The notes under the pieces are model-generated. The model saw only the letters and a list, made by a program, of their open reading frames with translations, had not been told where the DNA came from and made no database searches. The translations under genes and the position numbers were made by a program. A DNA stretch of 64,000 nucleotides from positions 60,893 through 124,892 of the forward strand of contig JADGNF010000034.1 in NCBI GenBank assembly GCA_017883615.1. Direction: 5' to 3'. This document shows positions 15,438 through 24,149 of this stretch, piece after piece; positions within the stretch are counted from its first letter, which is position 1, and every line of letters starts with the position of its first letter. The stretch is from Candidatus Bathyarchaeota archaeon (GTDB taxonomy: Archaea > Thermoproteota > Bathyarchaeia > Bathyarchaeales > Bathycorpusculaceae).

Positions 15438-16727
15438 ATGTTAGACATAAAACTCATCCGCGAAAACCCCGAACAAGTCAAAGCAAATTTGGAGAAACGC
15501 GGAAATCCAGAGAATCTGCGCATGCTCCAGGAACTAATCGAAGCAGATAAGCAGTGGCGAGAAGACTTAACCAAACTCAACGACCTTCGACACGGTCGCA
15601 AAGTCTGCACCCAAGAAATCGCTACCCTAAAAAAAGCTAAACAAGACGCCCAAGTCCAAGTTGAGAAAGCCAAAGCCGTTGACGCAGAAATCACGGCTAG
15701 AGAAAAAGAAGTCGTAGTGCTGGAACAGAAGACTCATGATTTTCTCATGAAGTTGCCGAACTTGTTGCATGAAACTGTGCCGTTTGGGACGAGCGACGCA
15801 GACAACGTTGAGGTCAAGAAATGGGGCAACATTTCGCAGTTCGCGTTCGCTCCCAAAAGCCACATAGACTTGGCGCTGAACCTGGATATTGTGGACATTG
15901 AACGCGCGGGAAAGGTTGCGGGCGCAAGATTCTTTTACTTCAAAGGCTTAGGGGTGCTTCTCGATTACGCGCTCATGAACTTTGCTATGGAAACCCTAGC
16001 AGGCAAAGGCTACACCCTAATCGAACCTCCTTATCTGATGAAGCGTGAACCCTACGAAGGCGTAACCAGCCTCGGCGACTTCGCAGACGTTCTCTACAAG
16101 GTGGAAAACGAGGACCTCTACCTAATCGCCACAAGCGAGCACCCAATGGCCGCTATGTACATGAACGAAACCATCAAACAAGAAAACCTTCCCCTCAAAC
16201 TCGCAGGAGTCAGCGCTTGCTTTCGTAAAGAAGCTGGAGCACACGGCAAAGACACTCGCGGAATTTTCCGCACGCACCAATTCAATAAAATTGAGCAGTT
16301 TATTTTTTGCACTCCGGAAGACAGCTGGAAAATGCATGAAGAACTCCGAGAAAACTGTGAAGAAATCTTGCAGAAACTCGAATTGCCCTACCACATTGTG
16401 AACGTGTGCACAGGTGACATCGGTACCGTAGCCGCCAAAAAGTACGACTTCGAAGCCTGGATGCCCGCTCAAGGATGCTACCGGGAAGTCATCAGCTGTA
16501 GCAACTGCACCGACTACCAATCAAGAAGGCTGGGAATTCGCTATCGGGAAAAAGAAGGTGCACCACCCAAAGGATTCGTTCATACCCTCAACAGCACCGC
16601 CATAGCTACCGGCAGAACCATCGTCGCCATCTTGGAGAATTGTCAGCAGGAAGACGGCAGTATAGTCATTCCCAAAGTTTTGCGAAAGTACATGGGCGAC
16701 ATCGAGAAGATAACGCTTAAGCGCTAA
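15438..16727 (+). CDS. serS: Seryl-tRNA synthetase (standard class II type)
   Basis: A 429-residue enzyme charging tRNA-Ser (and tRNA-Sec where present). The N-terminal coiled-coil tRNA-binding arm spans roughly residues 30-105. The class II core follows, with motif 2 starting near residue 262 (F-R-K-E-A-G-A-H-G-K-D-T-R-G) and motif 3 near residue 392 (G-R-T-I-V-A-I-L-E-N). This is the common bacterial/eukaryal-type SerRS, not the rare methanogen form. ATG 15438 lies after G-G-T-G-A. It is probably alone on its transcript. Confidence 0.95.
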   Translation: MLDIKLIRENPEQVKANLEKRGNPENLRMLQELIEADKQWREDLTKLNDLRHGRKVCTQEIATLKKAKQDAQVQVEKAKAVDAEITAREKEVVVLEQKTHDFLMKLPNLLHETVPFGTSDADNVEVKKWGNISQFAFAPKSHIDLALNLDIVDIERAGKVAGARFFYFKGLGVLLDYALMNFAMETLAGKGYTLIEPPYLMKREPYEGVTSLGDFADVLYKVENEDLYLIATSEHPMAAMYMNETIKQENLPLKLAGVSACFRKEAGAHGKDTRGIFRTHQFNKIEQFIFCTPEDSWKMHEELRENCEEILQKLELPYHIVNVCTGDIGTVAAKKYDFEAWMPAQGCYREVISCSNCTDYQSRRLGIRYREKEGAPPKGFVHTLNSTAIATGRTIVAILENCQQEDGSIVIPKVLRKYMGDIEKITLKR

Positions 16728-16777
16728 ACCCTTTTATATTGCCTTGAGTAGGTTATTGGCGCGTTCGGAGGATTAAC

Positions 16778-17437
16778 TTGTCTTCGAAATCTACTAAACA
16801 CGTACGTGACAAATGGCGTAGCAAAACATGGTACATGATAGTTGCGCCACCGTACTTCGGCAACGTTGAGCTAGGCGCAGTGCCAGCTGAAGAAGAGAAA
16901 CTGCTCATCGGAAGAGTCGCTGAAGCCACACTCTACGACATAACAGGCGACTTTTCGCATCAGAACTTGAAAATGTATTTTCAGGTTTATGCGATAGAAG
17001 GCAAAACTGCCCGCACACTCTTTAAAGGACATGAATACAGCCGTGACTACCTCAGAAGCCTAGTGCGTAGAAGAACCACCAAAGTGGATGGCCTCTTCAA
17101 CATAACCACCAAAGACGGCTTCAAACTAAGAATCGCCGTTTCAGCTCTAACGCTTTCTAGAATCAAGACGTCTCAGGAAAAAACCATCCGTCACATCATG
17201 GACCGAATCATAAAAGAGAAATCAGTCGCGCTCACTCTTGACCAGTTCGTGCAGGAAATGGTTCTGGGCAAAATCGGATCCGACATCTACAACGAATCAA
17301 AACTAGTTGCACCATTGCGTCACGTAGGTATACGCAAATCCAAGCTCATCGGACAACCAAAAGAGCTGCCCAAAGAAGAAGCAGTACCTGAACCTGCTGC
17401 CGAACCTGAACCAGCCGAAGAAGAAGCCGAAGCATAA
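16778..17437 (+). CDS. rps3ae: 30S ribosomal protein S3ae (eS1)
   Basis: 219 residues, the archaeal/eukaryal eS1 protein of the small-subunit platform. Recognised from D-K-W-R-S-K-T-W-Y-M-I-V-A-P-P-Y-F near the start, then the G-D-F-S-H-Q-N and R-D-Y-L-R-S-L-V-R-R-R blocks. The acidic Glu/Ala/Pro-rich tail of about 25 residues is longer than usual. The start is a TTG directly preceded by a strong G-G-A-G-G site, which decides the start. Confidence 0.95.
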   Translation: MSSKSTKHVRDKWRSKTWYMIVAPPYFGNVELGAVPAEEEKLLIGRVAEATLYDITGDFSHQNLKMYFQVYAIEGKTARTLFKGHEYSRDYLRSLVRRRTTKVDGLFNITTKDGFKLRIAVSALTLSRIKTSQEKTIRHIMDRIIKEKSVALTLDQFVQEMVLGKIGSDIYNESKLVAPLRHVGIRKSKLIGQPKELPKEEAVPEPAAEPEPAEEEAEA

Positions 17438-17452
17438 TCACGCAATCACTCC

Positions 17453-17476
17453 GAAAGGGTTTATTTCAAACCTTTC
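17453..17476 (+). terminator. Hairpin after S3ae
   Basis: GAAAGGGTTT (17453-17462) pairs with AAACCTTTC (17468-17476) with one bulged base and is followed by an A/T-rich stretch. It lies 15 bases after the S3ae stop and is a plausible 3'-end element. Confidence 0.35.
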
Positions 17477-17580
17477 AACAAATATTTTCTTTAATCATTT
17501 TTGCCCTTATCAAAGCGATCTTGCTTGAGCGAATCCGTTATTAATCAAATCAACTTCTAATCAAACAGGAGGTAACAACA

Positions 17581-18045
17581 ATGACTCACCACGCAGGAGT
17601 CCACGACAAAGGCAAATTCTCTCTCAACGACCTCATGGACAGCATCCGCAAAAACGAAAACTACACCAAAACAGGAGCCATAGGCTTATTCATTGGGGTA
17701 GCACGCGGAGAAAACAACGAAGGCGAAAAAGTTCAGAAACTCACGCTTGAAGCCTACCAGGAGAAAGCCAACGAGGTGCTAGAGAAAATCTGCGACGACT
17801 TGCAGCAGAAATCAGGCATCGTTGACGTGCAAATTCACCATTTGCTGGGCGAATTCTACGTAGGCGAAGATATGGTGTACGTTTCTGTTGCGGGTTCTCA
17901 CCGACCTGAAGTTTTCGAGGTTTTGCGGGAAGCAGTAGAACGGTACAAGTACGAAGCTCCAGTCTTCAAAAAAGAACAAACCATTGACGCTACAGGCGCC
18001 AAAACGGCGTCTTGGGTTTCAGAAAAACAGGGCGACAATCAGTGA
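17581..18045 (+). CDS. moaE: Molybdopterin synthase catalytic subunit MoaE
   Basis: A 154-residue homologue of the large subunit of molybdopterin synthase, which transfers sulfur from the MoaD thiocarboxylate to precursor Z in molybdenum/tungsten cofactor synthesis. Family features: G-A-I-G-L-F-I-G-V-A-R-G, L-T-L-E-A-Y, the I-H-H-L-L-G-E segment, S-V-A-G-S-H-R-P-E-V-F and the lysine pair in P-V-F-K-K-E. An A-G-G-A-G-G site lies eight bases before the ATG. No moaD lies adjacent; a MoaD/ThiS-like gene at 40131 is a possible partner in this window. Confidence 0.9.
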   Translation: MTHHAGVHDKGKFSLNDLMDSIRKNENYTKTGAIGLFIGVARGENNEGEKVQKLTLEAYQEKANEVLEKICDDLQQKSGIVDVQIHHLLGEFYVGEDMVYVSVAGSHRPEVFEVLREAVERYKYEAPVFKKEQTIDATGAKTASWVSEKQGDNQ

Positions 18046-18124
18046 TTGGCGTCGCGGTTTTTTTGAGCGGTCAATTCAAATAACCGCGGCAAATACTGCT
18101 ATCTGAACACTTGGGTGAAGACAT

Positions 18125-19090
18125 ATGATTACTGCTTTGGCAGGCGGCGTTGGGGCAGCGAAACTTCTTGTTGGACTTGCACGAATAGTGGATCCCAAAG
18201 ACTTGACGGTTATCGTGAACACCGGCGATGACATTGTGCTTCATGGCTTGCATGTTTCGCCTGACGTTGACATCGCGGCTTACTCCTTAGCCGGAATCGT
18301 GGATGAAGAAAAGGGTTGGGGAATTAGAGGCGACACTTTCCACTGTCTCGAATCTCTAAACCGTTACACGGGTTCTGAATGGTTCAACTTGGGCGATAAG
18401 GACCTTGCAACGCACATTTTCCGAACAGATCTTCTCAAGAAAGGCTACACGCTAACAGAGGTCACGCAAAAAGTTTGTGCTGCTTTGGGTGTTGGAGTTA
18501 CAATTTTGCCTATGACGGACGCTAAATTCGAAACCAGAATCGTAACCAAACAGGGCACTATGCATTTCGAGGAGTATATGGTTAAACGCGGTGCCAAAGA
18601 TGAAGTTCTCGGGGTCGAGTTTTTCGGGGCGGAAAACGCTGAACCATCTGAAGGTGTGATTGCAGCAATTGAGAATGCTGAACGAGTAGTGATTTGTCCC
18701 AGCAACCCTGTTGTGAGCATAGGAACGATATTGTCGGTGAAGGGCATACGTGAGGCTCTAAAAAGAACAAAGGCGCCAAAAGTTGGGGTTAGCCCGATAA
18801 TTGCGGGCGCTCCCATCAAAGGTCCAGCTGACAAACTGTTGCGGGGTTTGGGGCATGAAGTTTCTTCTTTCGGTGTGGCTGAACTTTACGCGGATTTCTT
18901 GGATACTTTCATAATTGATGTTGCTGACTCTTCAGGCAAGCAACGCATTGAAGCTCTTGGGTTGAATGTTGTGGTAACGAATACGTTGATGCGGAGTTTG
19001 GAGGATAAGGTTCAATTGGCAAAATCAGTGCTGAAGAATAACTTTGTTGGGTCAGGAGCTTTTCTATATAGTTTAAGACATGGTCTATAG
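18125..19090 (+). CDS. cofD: 2-phospho-L-lactate transferase (F420 biosynthesis)
   Basis: A 321-residue CofD-family enzyme that joins the phospholactyl (or related) moiety to the deazaflavin Fo, giving F420-0. Recognised from the N-terminal A-L-A-G-G-V-G-A-A-K-L-L-V-G-L, then V-N-T-G-D-D-I-V-L-H-G-L, and the later C-P-S-N-P-V-V-S-I-G and S-P-I-I-A-G-A-P-I-K-G-P motifs. Full length. It supports F420 use by this organism; a CofE-like protein lies at 41300. ATG follows a weak ribosome-binding site. Confidence 0.95.
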   Translation: MITALAGGVGAAKLLVGLARIVDPKDLTVIVNTGDDIVLHGLHVSPDVDIAAYSLAGIVDEEKGWGIRGDTFHCLESLNRYTGSEWFNLGDKDLATHIFRTDLLKKGYTLTEVTQKVCAALGVGVTILPMTDAKFETRIVTKQGTMHFEEYMVKRGAKDEVLGVEFFGAENAEPSEGVIAAIENAERVVICPSNPVVSIGTILSVKGIREALKRTKAPKVGVSPIIAGAPIKGPADKLLRGLGHEVSSFGVAELYADFLDTFIIDVADSSGKQRIEALGLNVVVTNTLMRSLEDKVQLAKSVLKNNFVGSGAFLYSLRHGL

Positions 19091-19144
19091 ACTATTTGGG
19101 TACGTCAAATTAGTAGCTAACATCAAGTTAAGTAAGGGATACGC

Positions 19145-19294
19145 GTGCAAGAAGCAGCTAAGGCGAAATTTGAAGAACGTCGCTTTGAAAACTCTGACCT
19201 GGTAGATTGGTTCCTCGCAATCGACGCCTGTTTAGCTTAGGAAAGCAAACTTGAAAGTGGTGCTTTCCAGTTTGAGAAGAAGGGTTATATCTGA
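19145..19294 (+). other. Possible small gene or remnant with an in-frame TAG
   Basis: From GTG 19145 a frame reads V-Q-E-A-A-K-A-K-F-E-E-R-R-F then N-S-D-L-V-D-W-F-L-A-I-D-A-C-L-A and stops at TAG 19238-19240. Reading on in frame gives 17 more plausible residues (E-S-K-L-E-S-G-A-F-Q-F-E-K-K-G-Y-I) to TGA 19292. It may be a decayed small gene or a short ORF; TAG is used as an ordinary stop by other genes here. Confidence 0.3.
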
Positions 19295-19330
19295 ACACAG
19301 TGAAATAATGCTATAAGGAGAAATGTTTCC

Positions 19331-19999
19331 GTGGAACGAAGAAGCTACGACTGGTTTGAAAAGCGTCGCCGAACAAAAGGCTTAGAGTTAGCCCACGAAC
19401 AAATAACTAAAGCCTTCGACACCGTAACTTTACTGCATAAAGCCATGAAAAGTTTCTCTGAAGGAAACTTTGCCGACGCAAAGAAACACATTCTGAACCT
19501 TTACAAAGCAGAGGAGGAAGTGGACAAACTCCGAACTGACGTCTTCACGGAGCTTTCCAAAGGGGCAGCGTTGGTCGCGGATTATCGGGAAGATCTCTTG
19601 CACTTAGTCAAACGACTAGACACTTTAGCAGATCACACTAAGGATGCTGCAAGATGTTTGCAGATGCTTGGCAACTCCAAGATACCTGATGAACTCTGCC
19701 AAAAAACGGTGTTCATGACTGGTAAACTTGTGGAGGCGGCGCTAGCGTTGCGCAGTGGCATTGAGAAAATCTCGTCAAACGGCGCCGAAGCCATCGCTGA
19801 AGCCCATAAGGTGGAAGCTTTCGAGCATGACCTTGACGAAGAGTACTTGAACGCGAAAACTCTGTTTGTTAAGTACGGTGCAGAAATCAATTGCGGTGCC
19901 ATGGTTATATTCGATGATTTGGTCGAATTCATAGAGCACGCTGCTGACATGTGCGCTGACACTGCAGATTACATCGTAATTCTTTCCAGCAGAGAATAA
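19331..19999 (+). CDS. DUF47/PhoU-like phosphate-transport accessory protein
   Basis: A 222-residue all-helical protein of the DUF47 family (TIGR00153). Visible features are M-E-R-R-S-Y-D-W-F-E-K-R-R, the repeated PhoU-like metal-binding helices L-D-T-L-A-D-H-T-K-D-A-A and F-I-E-H-A-A-D-M-C-A-D-T-A-D-Y. DUF47 genes usually accompany PiT phosphate transporters, but none is beside it here. The start is GTG, preceded by A-A-G-G-A-G. Confidence 0.85.
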   Translation: MERRSYDWFEKRRRTKGLELAHEQITKAFDTVTLLHKAMKSFSEGNFADAKKHILNLYKAEEEVDKLRTDVFTELSKGAALVADYREDLLHLVKRLDTLADHTKDAARCLQMLGNSKIPDELCQKTVFMTGKLVEAALALRSGIEKISSNGAEAIAEAHKVEAFEHDLDEEYLNAKTLFVKYGAEINCGAMVIFDDLVEFIEHAADMCADTADYIVILSSRE

Positions 20000-20298
20000 A
20001 CCATTTCAATCTTTCATTTTTGCTTCTTTTCTCTTTGGCGATTTTTTTCTATAGCCCCTCTATTAATAGTCTCAATGGTTGTCGAACTCGGGATGTGAGT
20101 GCTGGTCGTTTTTGGGTGAAACGTATAGTTGGAGCGATGTTTGTGCGGAGTTTGTGCGTTTTTGTTTATGTTTGCCGCGTTTGTCTTCTCATAGCCCTGA
20201 GTGTGAAAATAGTGAACTGTTTTCTTGGTGTGAAAATGATGCGAAACGATGAAAAAATGAAAGAAGTTTGGTGAATTATTTTTCTTTTGGTTTCCAGT

Positions 20299-20583
20299 TT
20301 ATTTCTTGAGCGTTATTTCCATCGTCGAAACCATTCTGGACTTGGTCTCTCCTTCTCGGGGTGGCATCTCAGCAGTGCCTATGGCGATTTTGGTCACTTT
20401 GAGTTCTTTAACGAATCTGTTTCGGGCTATTTCAGCCACGTCAACTGCGGTAGTTATTGCTTGACCTCGTGCTTTCAGCGTAATTTCTTTAGTTGTTCCT
20501 GAGGAGAGACTGGTTATGATTGCTAGAACATAGCTCATTGGTGGTTTGTTTCCGACGAAGATAACGTCTGCATTTTCTGTCAT
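20299..20583 (-). CDS. albA: Chromatin protein Alba
   Basis: A 94-residue nucleic-acid-binding protein that coats DNA and RNA as dimers. The signature G-N-K-P-P-M-S-Y-V-L-A is at residues 11-21, with Lys13 the regulated lysine equivalent. L-K-A-R-G-Q-A-I-T-T-A-V-D-V-A-E follows, as in Sso10b. The ATG has A-A-G-G-A-G about ten bases upstream. The 5' leader holds a short GC hairpin. Histone is also encoded in this window at 36716, so both chromatin systems coexist. Confidence 0.95.
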   Translation of the reverse strand: MTENADVIFVGNKPPMSYVLAIITSLSSGTTKEITLKARGQAITTAVDVAEIARNRFVKELKVTKIAIGTAEMPPREGETKSRMVSTMEITLKK

Positions 20584-20633
20584 TTTGTTTTACTCCTTAT
20601 GTATGTAACGTTGCCGGGTGCGAATGTGTTTTT

Positions 20634-20646
20634 CTGTCCGCGACAG
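20634..20646 (-). promoter_or_regulatory. Small hairpin in the alba leader
   Basis: CTGTC-CGC-GACAG forms a five-base-pair stem with a three-base loop, about 50 bases before the alba start. A TATA-like ACATATAAGG lies further upstream near 20680. The leader location suggests a possible RNA-level control site, for example autoregulation; this is inference. Confidence 0.3.
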
Positions 20647-20878
20647 GCGTTACTAAATCTATTATTTTGGTTTCTTCCTTATATGTTCTGTGGGAAAACC
20701 GCTTGGTTGAATCCACAATTAAAAAGAGAATAATAACGTTGTCCTAAGCTAGAAACGAAGGCATATCTCATCTGCATTTATTGTTTGGGCACACATTTAT
20801 TCATACACAACACATAAACAACGACTTATTCCGTCCAACTTTAATAACTGGAGTTACATACAAAACTCGGAAATCCAA

Positions 20879-21496
20879 ATGCTTACCAAACTGAAACGGC
20901 AAGTCCAGCAGCTCCTATCCTCAGAAGCGAAAGCGGCACACAAAATAGGCTTAACACCGAACATCGTGACAGTCATAGGGTTTGTACTAGCGTTCCTGGC
21001 GGCAGTTGCGTACGCTGTCGCGTCAAGTGAACAGCCTCTGTGGCTGTTAGCTGGGGTTCTTCTTCTTATGGCATCTGGATTCTGCGATACCCTAGATGGA
21101 ATATTAGCTCGAACTTACAACCAGGCAAGCGTGTTTGGCGGTTTCTTGGATTCGTTGTTGGACCGTTACGCGGACGCGCTCGTTTTGGGCGGTATCATAG
21201 TCAGCGGGTTATGCAACCTCTTTGTGGGTTTAGCTGCCTTGGCTAGTTCTCTTATGGTGAGTTATTCTCGGGCAAGAGCTGAAGCGGCAGGGATAAAAAT
21301 GGAGTCCATCGGGTTAGCGGAAAGGCCCGAACGCATCATAGTGCTCGCGGGGTTTAGCTTGGTTGCGATTTTCTGGGTTCCCGCATTGAATATAGGGGTA
21401 ATAGTGATAGCTGTTTTGGCAACCATAACAGTTCTGCAAAGAGGACTTCACGTTTACAATGTACTGAAACATAAACAAGAAAACAAGCCAACATAA
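20879..21496 (+). CDS. CDP-alcohol phosphatidyltransferase, probable archaetidylinositol phosphate synthase
   Basis: A 205-residue membrane enzyme. The catalytic signature D-x2-D-G-x2-A-R-x8-G-x3-D-x3-D is complete: Asp70, Asp73, Gly74, Ala77, Arg78, Asp91 and Asp95. Five to six hydrophobic helices surround it. The family exchanges CMP of a CDP-archaeol for a polar head group. The N-terminus (M-L-T-K-L-K) and length resemble archaeal archaetidylinositol phosphate synthases, and myo-inositol phosphate synthase is encoded at 47238, which favours inositol phosphate as the acceptor. Head-group choice is inference. Confidence 0.8.
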   Translation: MLTKLKRQVQQLLSSEAKAAHKIGLTPNIVTVIGFVLAFLAAVAYAVASSEQPLWLLAGVLLLMASGFCDTLDGILARTYNQASVFGGFLDSLLDRYADALVLGGIIVSGLCNLFVGLAALASSLMVSYSRARAEAAGIKMESIGLAERPERIIVLAGFSLVAIFWVPALNIGVIVIAVLATITVLQRGLHVYNVLKHKQENKPT

Positions 21497-21612
21497 GACT
21501 AATCATGAGCGCTTAAAATGTTGCTTTAGTAAAAAGATTGCTTGCGGCGCGCTCTGGGTTTAGCTGCCGATTCAAGGTTTTTTGTGAAGTGTTAAAGAAA
21601 GGAAACTTGAGA

Positions 21613-21903
21613 TTAGTATCTTCTTTTTGCTCGTGAATGTCTTTCGCTTTCGGCTCGGACGTTCACTATGCCTCGGTGGACCGCGCAGGATATGCAGTAC
21701 CATTTTGTGTCAACCCACGAAGCGATGTATGTTCCTTTTGCCCTTAGTTCTTTGGCTAGTTGGGGTTCAACGAACGATACTCGGCGTGTTGATCTCTTGG
21801 CTTTGTCTCTTGGTACCTGTTGACCGCAGTTGGCGCATTGAACCAAGCTGCTGCTTCCTTTGCTTCCTTTTGATCTTCCTCGGCTTTTTCGTTTAGATGG
21901 CAA
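21613..21903 (-). CDS. rps26e: 30S ribosomal protein S26e
   Basis: A 96-residue zinc-ribbon ribosomal protein. Recognised from the basic N-terminus M-P-S-K-R-K-S-R-G-R, then C-A-N-C-G-Q-Q-V-P-R-D-K-A, and W-Y-C-I-S-C-A-V-H-R-G-I. S26e occurs in TACK/Asgard archaea and eukaryotes but not in Euryarchaeota, so it is a useful taxonomic marker. The start is TTG at 21903. Convergent with the CDP-alcohol transferase. Confidence 0.95.
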   Translation of the reverse strand: MPSKRKSRGRSKGSKGSSSLVQCANCGQQVPRDKAKRSTRRVSFVEPQLAKELRAKGTYIASWVDTKWYCISCAVHRGIVNVRAESERHSRAKRRY

Positions 21904-22124
21904 TTCTAGGAACCTCTTTTGGTTCGTTAACAGAAAATACTACTCCGCTGTCTTATATATCTGCTCCATCATGGCGGAAAAAAGCTATGTTTTGTTTCAT
22001 GCTAAATTTCCTGTTCAATCCGGTTAGATGAGGCGATGGGGTTGGCGTTTTTTTCGGTGTGGAAAACTCTTAAATTGCGCCCTTCTATTGTTCACTTGGA
22101 GACTTTAGGCTAGGAAAAATTGGC

Positions 22125-22712
22125 GTGGATGTGTTTGCTATGTCTGAACTTGGATTGAGAACACGGATGCTTGTCAAAGACGTCATGAGCAGCCCAGTAG
22201 TTACTACCGACGAAGAGGTTCCGAGCAACACAATCGCTAAACTCATGAACGAAAACAAGTTTGGTTGCGTTATAGTTACAAACAAATATGGAAAGCCGCT
22301 TGGGATAATCACTGAGCGGGACTTGGTTGTGCGCGTTTTAGCTAAAAATCTTCAACCTGCAACTGTTATGGCTAAAGATATCATGACATCGCCTTTAGCC
22401 ATGATTGATCCGGAAGCGACGATTAGCGATGCGGCAAGAAGAATGAGCCGTCTTGACATTAGACGACTTGGTGTTCTCTATAAGGGCGACCTGATTGGTT
22501 TACTCTCAAGCAAAGATATTTTGGGTGTTATGCCTGAGCTAATCGAAATCATTTTGGAACGCACTAAAATCGAAGGTCCTGATGAAGCCTCTGAAGAGGA
22601 ACCTCCATCTGGATATTGTGACCTATGCGGTTCGTACTCGGACGCCCTCAAAGACAAGAACGGCCAGAATCTGTGCGAAGAATGCCGCGTGGAAGCAGAA
22701 AACGAAAAGTAA
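22125..22712 (+). CDS. Two-CBS-domain protein with C-terminal zinc finger
   Basis: 195 residues. Two CBS motifs (V-K-D-V-M-S-S-P-V-V-T-T and A-K-D-I-M-T-S-P-L-A-M-I) form an adenylate-binding Bateman module at residues 16-140. After a Glu-rich linker a C-D-L-C-G..C-E-E-C treble-clef-like finger ends the protein. CBS pairs sense ATP/AMP or SAM; the finger suggests a nucleic-acid or protein partner. The start is either GTG 22125 (weak A-G-G-A upstream) or ATG 22140. Function unknown. Confidence 0.8.
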   Translation: MDVFAMSELGLRTRMLVKDVMSSPVVTTDEEVPSNTIAKLMNENKFGCVIVTNKYGKPLGIITERDLVVRVLAKNLQPATVMAKDIMTSPLAMIDPEATISDAARRMSRLDIRRLGVLYKGDLIGLLSSKDILGVMPELIEIILERTKIEGPDEASEEEPPSGYCDLCGSYSDALKDKNGQNLCEECRVEAENEK

Positions 22713-22799
22713 CCTCACCTTCTTCAATCGTGTTTTGTGTTTTGAATAAACAAATAAACACCTTCGCTACTCCTTCATACCACACAGAAGGCACCTCGC

Positions 22800-24149
22800 T
22801 TGATTGTTGACTCTGTACTCACAAACGCCAAAGCCTACCTCAAAGGCGAAATCGTCGACTGCAGCATCGCTATAGAAGAAGGCAAAATCCAGAAAATAGG
22901 CAAAGAAACCCACATGCCTAAAGCCGACCAAATAATTGACATTAACCACAAGCTAGTTTTGCCCGGCGTTATCGATTCCCACGTTCATTTGCGCGATGAA
23001 GACAAGGCGTACAAAGAAACTTTCGTGACGGGAACTGCCGCCGCAGCGGTAGGTGGAGTAACTACTGTGCTGGATATGCCGAACAACTCTCCCGTAACCA
23101 TGAGCTCGGAAACATTACATAACCGCATGGAAATTGCCGCTCGACGGGTTCTGGTTAACGTGGGCTTTTACTCAGAGTTCCCCACAAGCGCTGAAAAAAT
23201 AGGGGCAATAGTTGAGGAAGGGGCGGTTGGATTCAAGCTTTTTATGGCGGAACAGGTTGGAGGATTAAATGTAGATGACGACCAAGCTATTTTGGAATCG
23301 TTCACTCAAGTTGGCAAGTTAGGTGTTCCCGTTGCAGTTCACGCCGAGGACCATAGTTTGCTGAAATTTGCCGTGGAGAATTTCAAGCTAAGAAATCGCC
23401 ATGACCTAGCCGCTTACCTTAAGGCGCACGACGAAAACGCGGAACTTGCAGCAGTAGAACGCATAATTGACATCGTGGGTAAAGCGGAGAATTCGCGTGT
23501 TCATTTCTGCCACGTATCTACCCAGAAATCCTTAAGCGCCTTGGCTGAGGCTAAGAAATCGGGCAAAGCCGTGACCGTCGAGGTTACTCCTCACCATCTT
23601 ATGCTGAAAAAAGACGATTATGGGAGCCTCGGAGTATCCGCTCTTACGATGCCGCCGTTGCGGAGCCAGGAAAATGTGGATGCCCTTTGGAAAGGCATCG
23701 AGGCGGGCGATGTGGACACGGTCGGTTCAGACCACGCTCCCCACACGGTCCAAGAAAAGGATGCCTCCAGCATATGGGACGTAAAAGCCGGCGTATCCGG
23801 AGTCGAAACCATCCTCCCACTCATGCTGACATCTGTCCACAAAAACATGCTGACGCTTGCTCACGCTCTGGAGCTTCTTTGCGAGAAACCAGCCGAAATC
23901 TTCGGTTTGGCTGAAAAGGGTCGCTTGGAACAGGGAAAATCTGCCGATTTAGTTGTGGTAGATTTTAATCAGAAATTCAAAATTGACGCTTCAAAATTCA
24001 AGTCGAAAGCCAAGTTCTCGCCATTTGATAAATGGGATGTCCAGGGTAAACCAGTAATGACCTTTGTCGGAGGTAAATTGGTAATGGATGAGGGAGAAAT
24101 TGTTGCAAAGGCAGGAAGTGGCACCGTGATCCGGAGAACTCTCCCTTGA
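22800..24149 (+). CDS. pyrC: Dihydroorotase
   Basis: A 449-residue amidohydrolase closing carbamoyl-aspartate to dihydroorotate in pyrimidine synthesis. The zinc motif is D-S-H-V-H-L-R-D at about residues 58-65, followed by D-M-P-N-N-S-P-V-T; later metal ligands lie in H-A-E-D-H, H-F-C-H-V-S-T and G-S-D-H-A-P-H-T. The H-x-H-L-R-D form marks the long type I dihydroorotase; allantoinase is less likely. The start is TTG. The stop overlaps the TTG of the Mut7-C gene by four bases. Confidence 0.9.
   Translation: MIVDSVLTNAKAYLKGEIVDCSIAIEEGKIQKIGKETHMPKADQIIDINHKLVLPGVIDSHVHLRDEDKAYKETFVTGTAAAAVGGVTTVLDMPNNSPVTMSSETLHNRMEIAARRVLVNVGFYSEFPTSAEKIGAIVEEGAVGFKLFMAEQVGGLNVDDDQAILESFTQVGKLGVPVAVHAEDHSLLKFAVENFKLRNRHDLAAYLKAHDENAELAAVERIIDIVGKAENSRVHFCHVSTQKSLSALAEAKKSGKAVTVEVTPHHLMLKKDDYGSLGVSALTMPPLRSQENVDALWKGIEAGDVDTVGSDHAPHTVQEKDASSIWDVKAGVSGVETILPLMLTSVHKNMLTLAHALELLCEKPAEIFGLAEKGRLEQGKSADLVVVDFNQKFKIDASKFKSKAKFSPFDKWDVQGKPVMTFVGGKLVMDEGEIVAKAGSGTVIRRTLP

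Noticed and set aside
20020..20274. 84-residue plus-strand frame rich in Val, Cys and Phe
   Set aside because: It follows from the G/T-rich base composition; no ribosome-binding site and no recognisable domain. A tiny membrane protein cannot be fully excluded.
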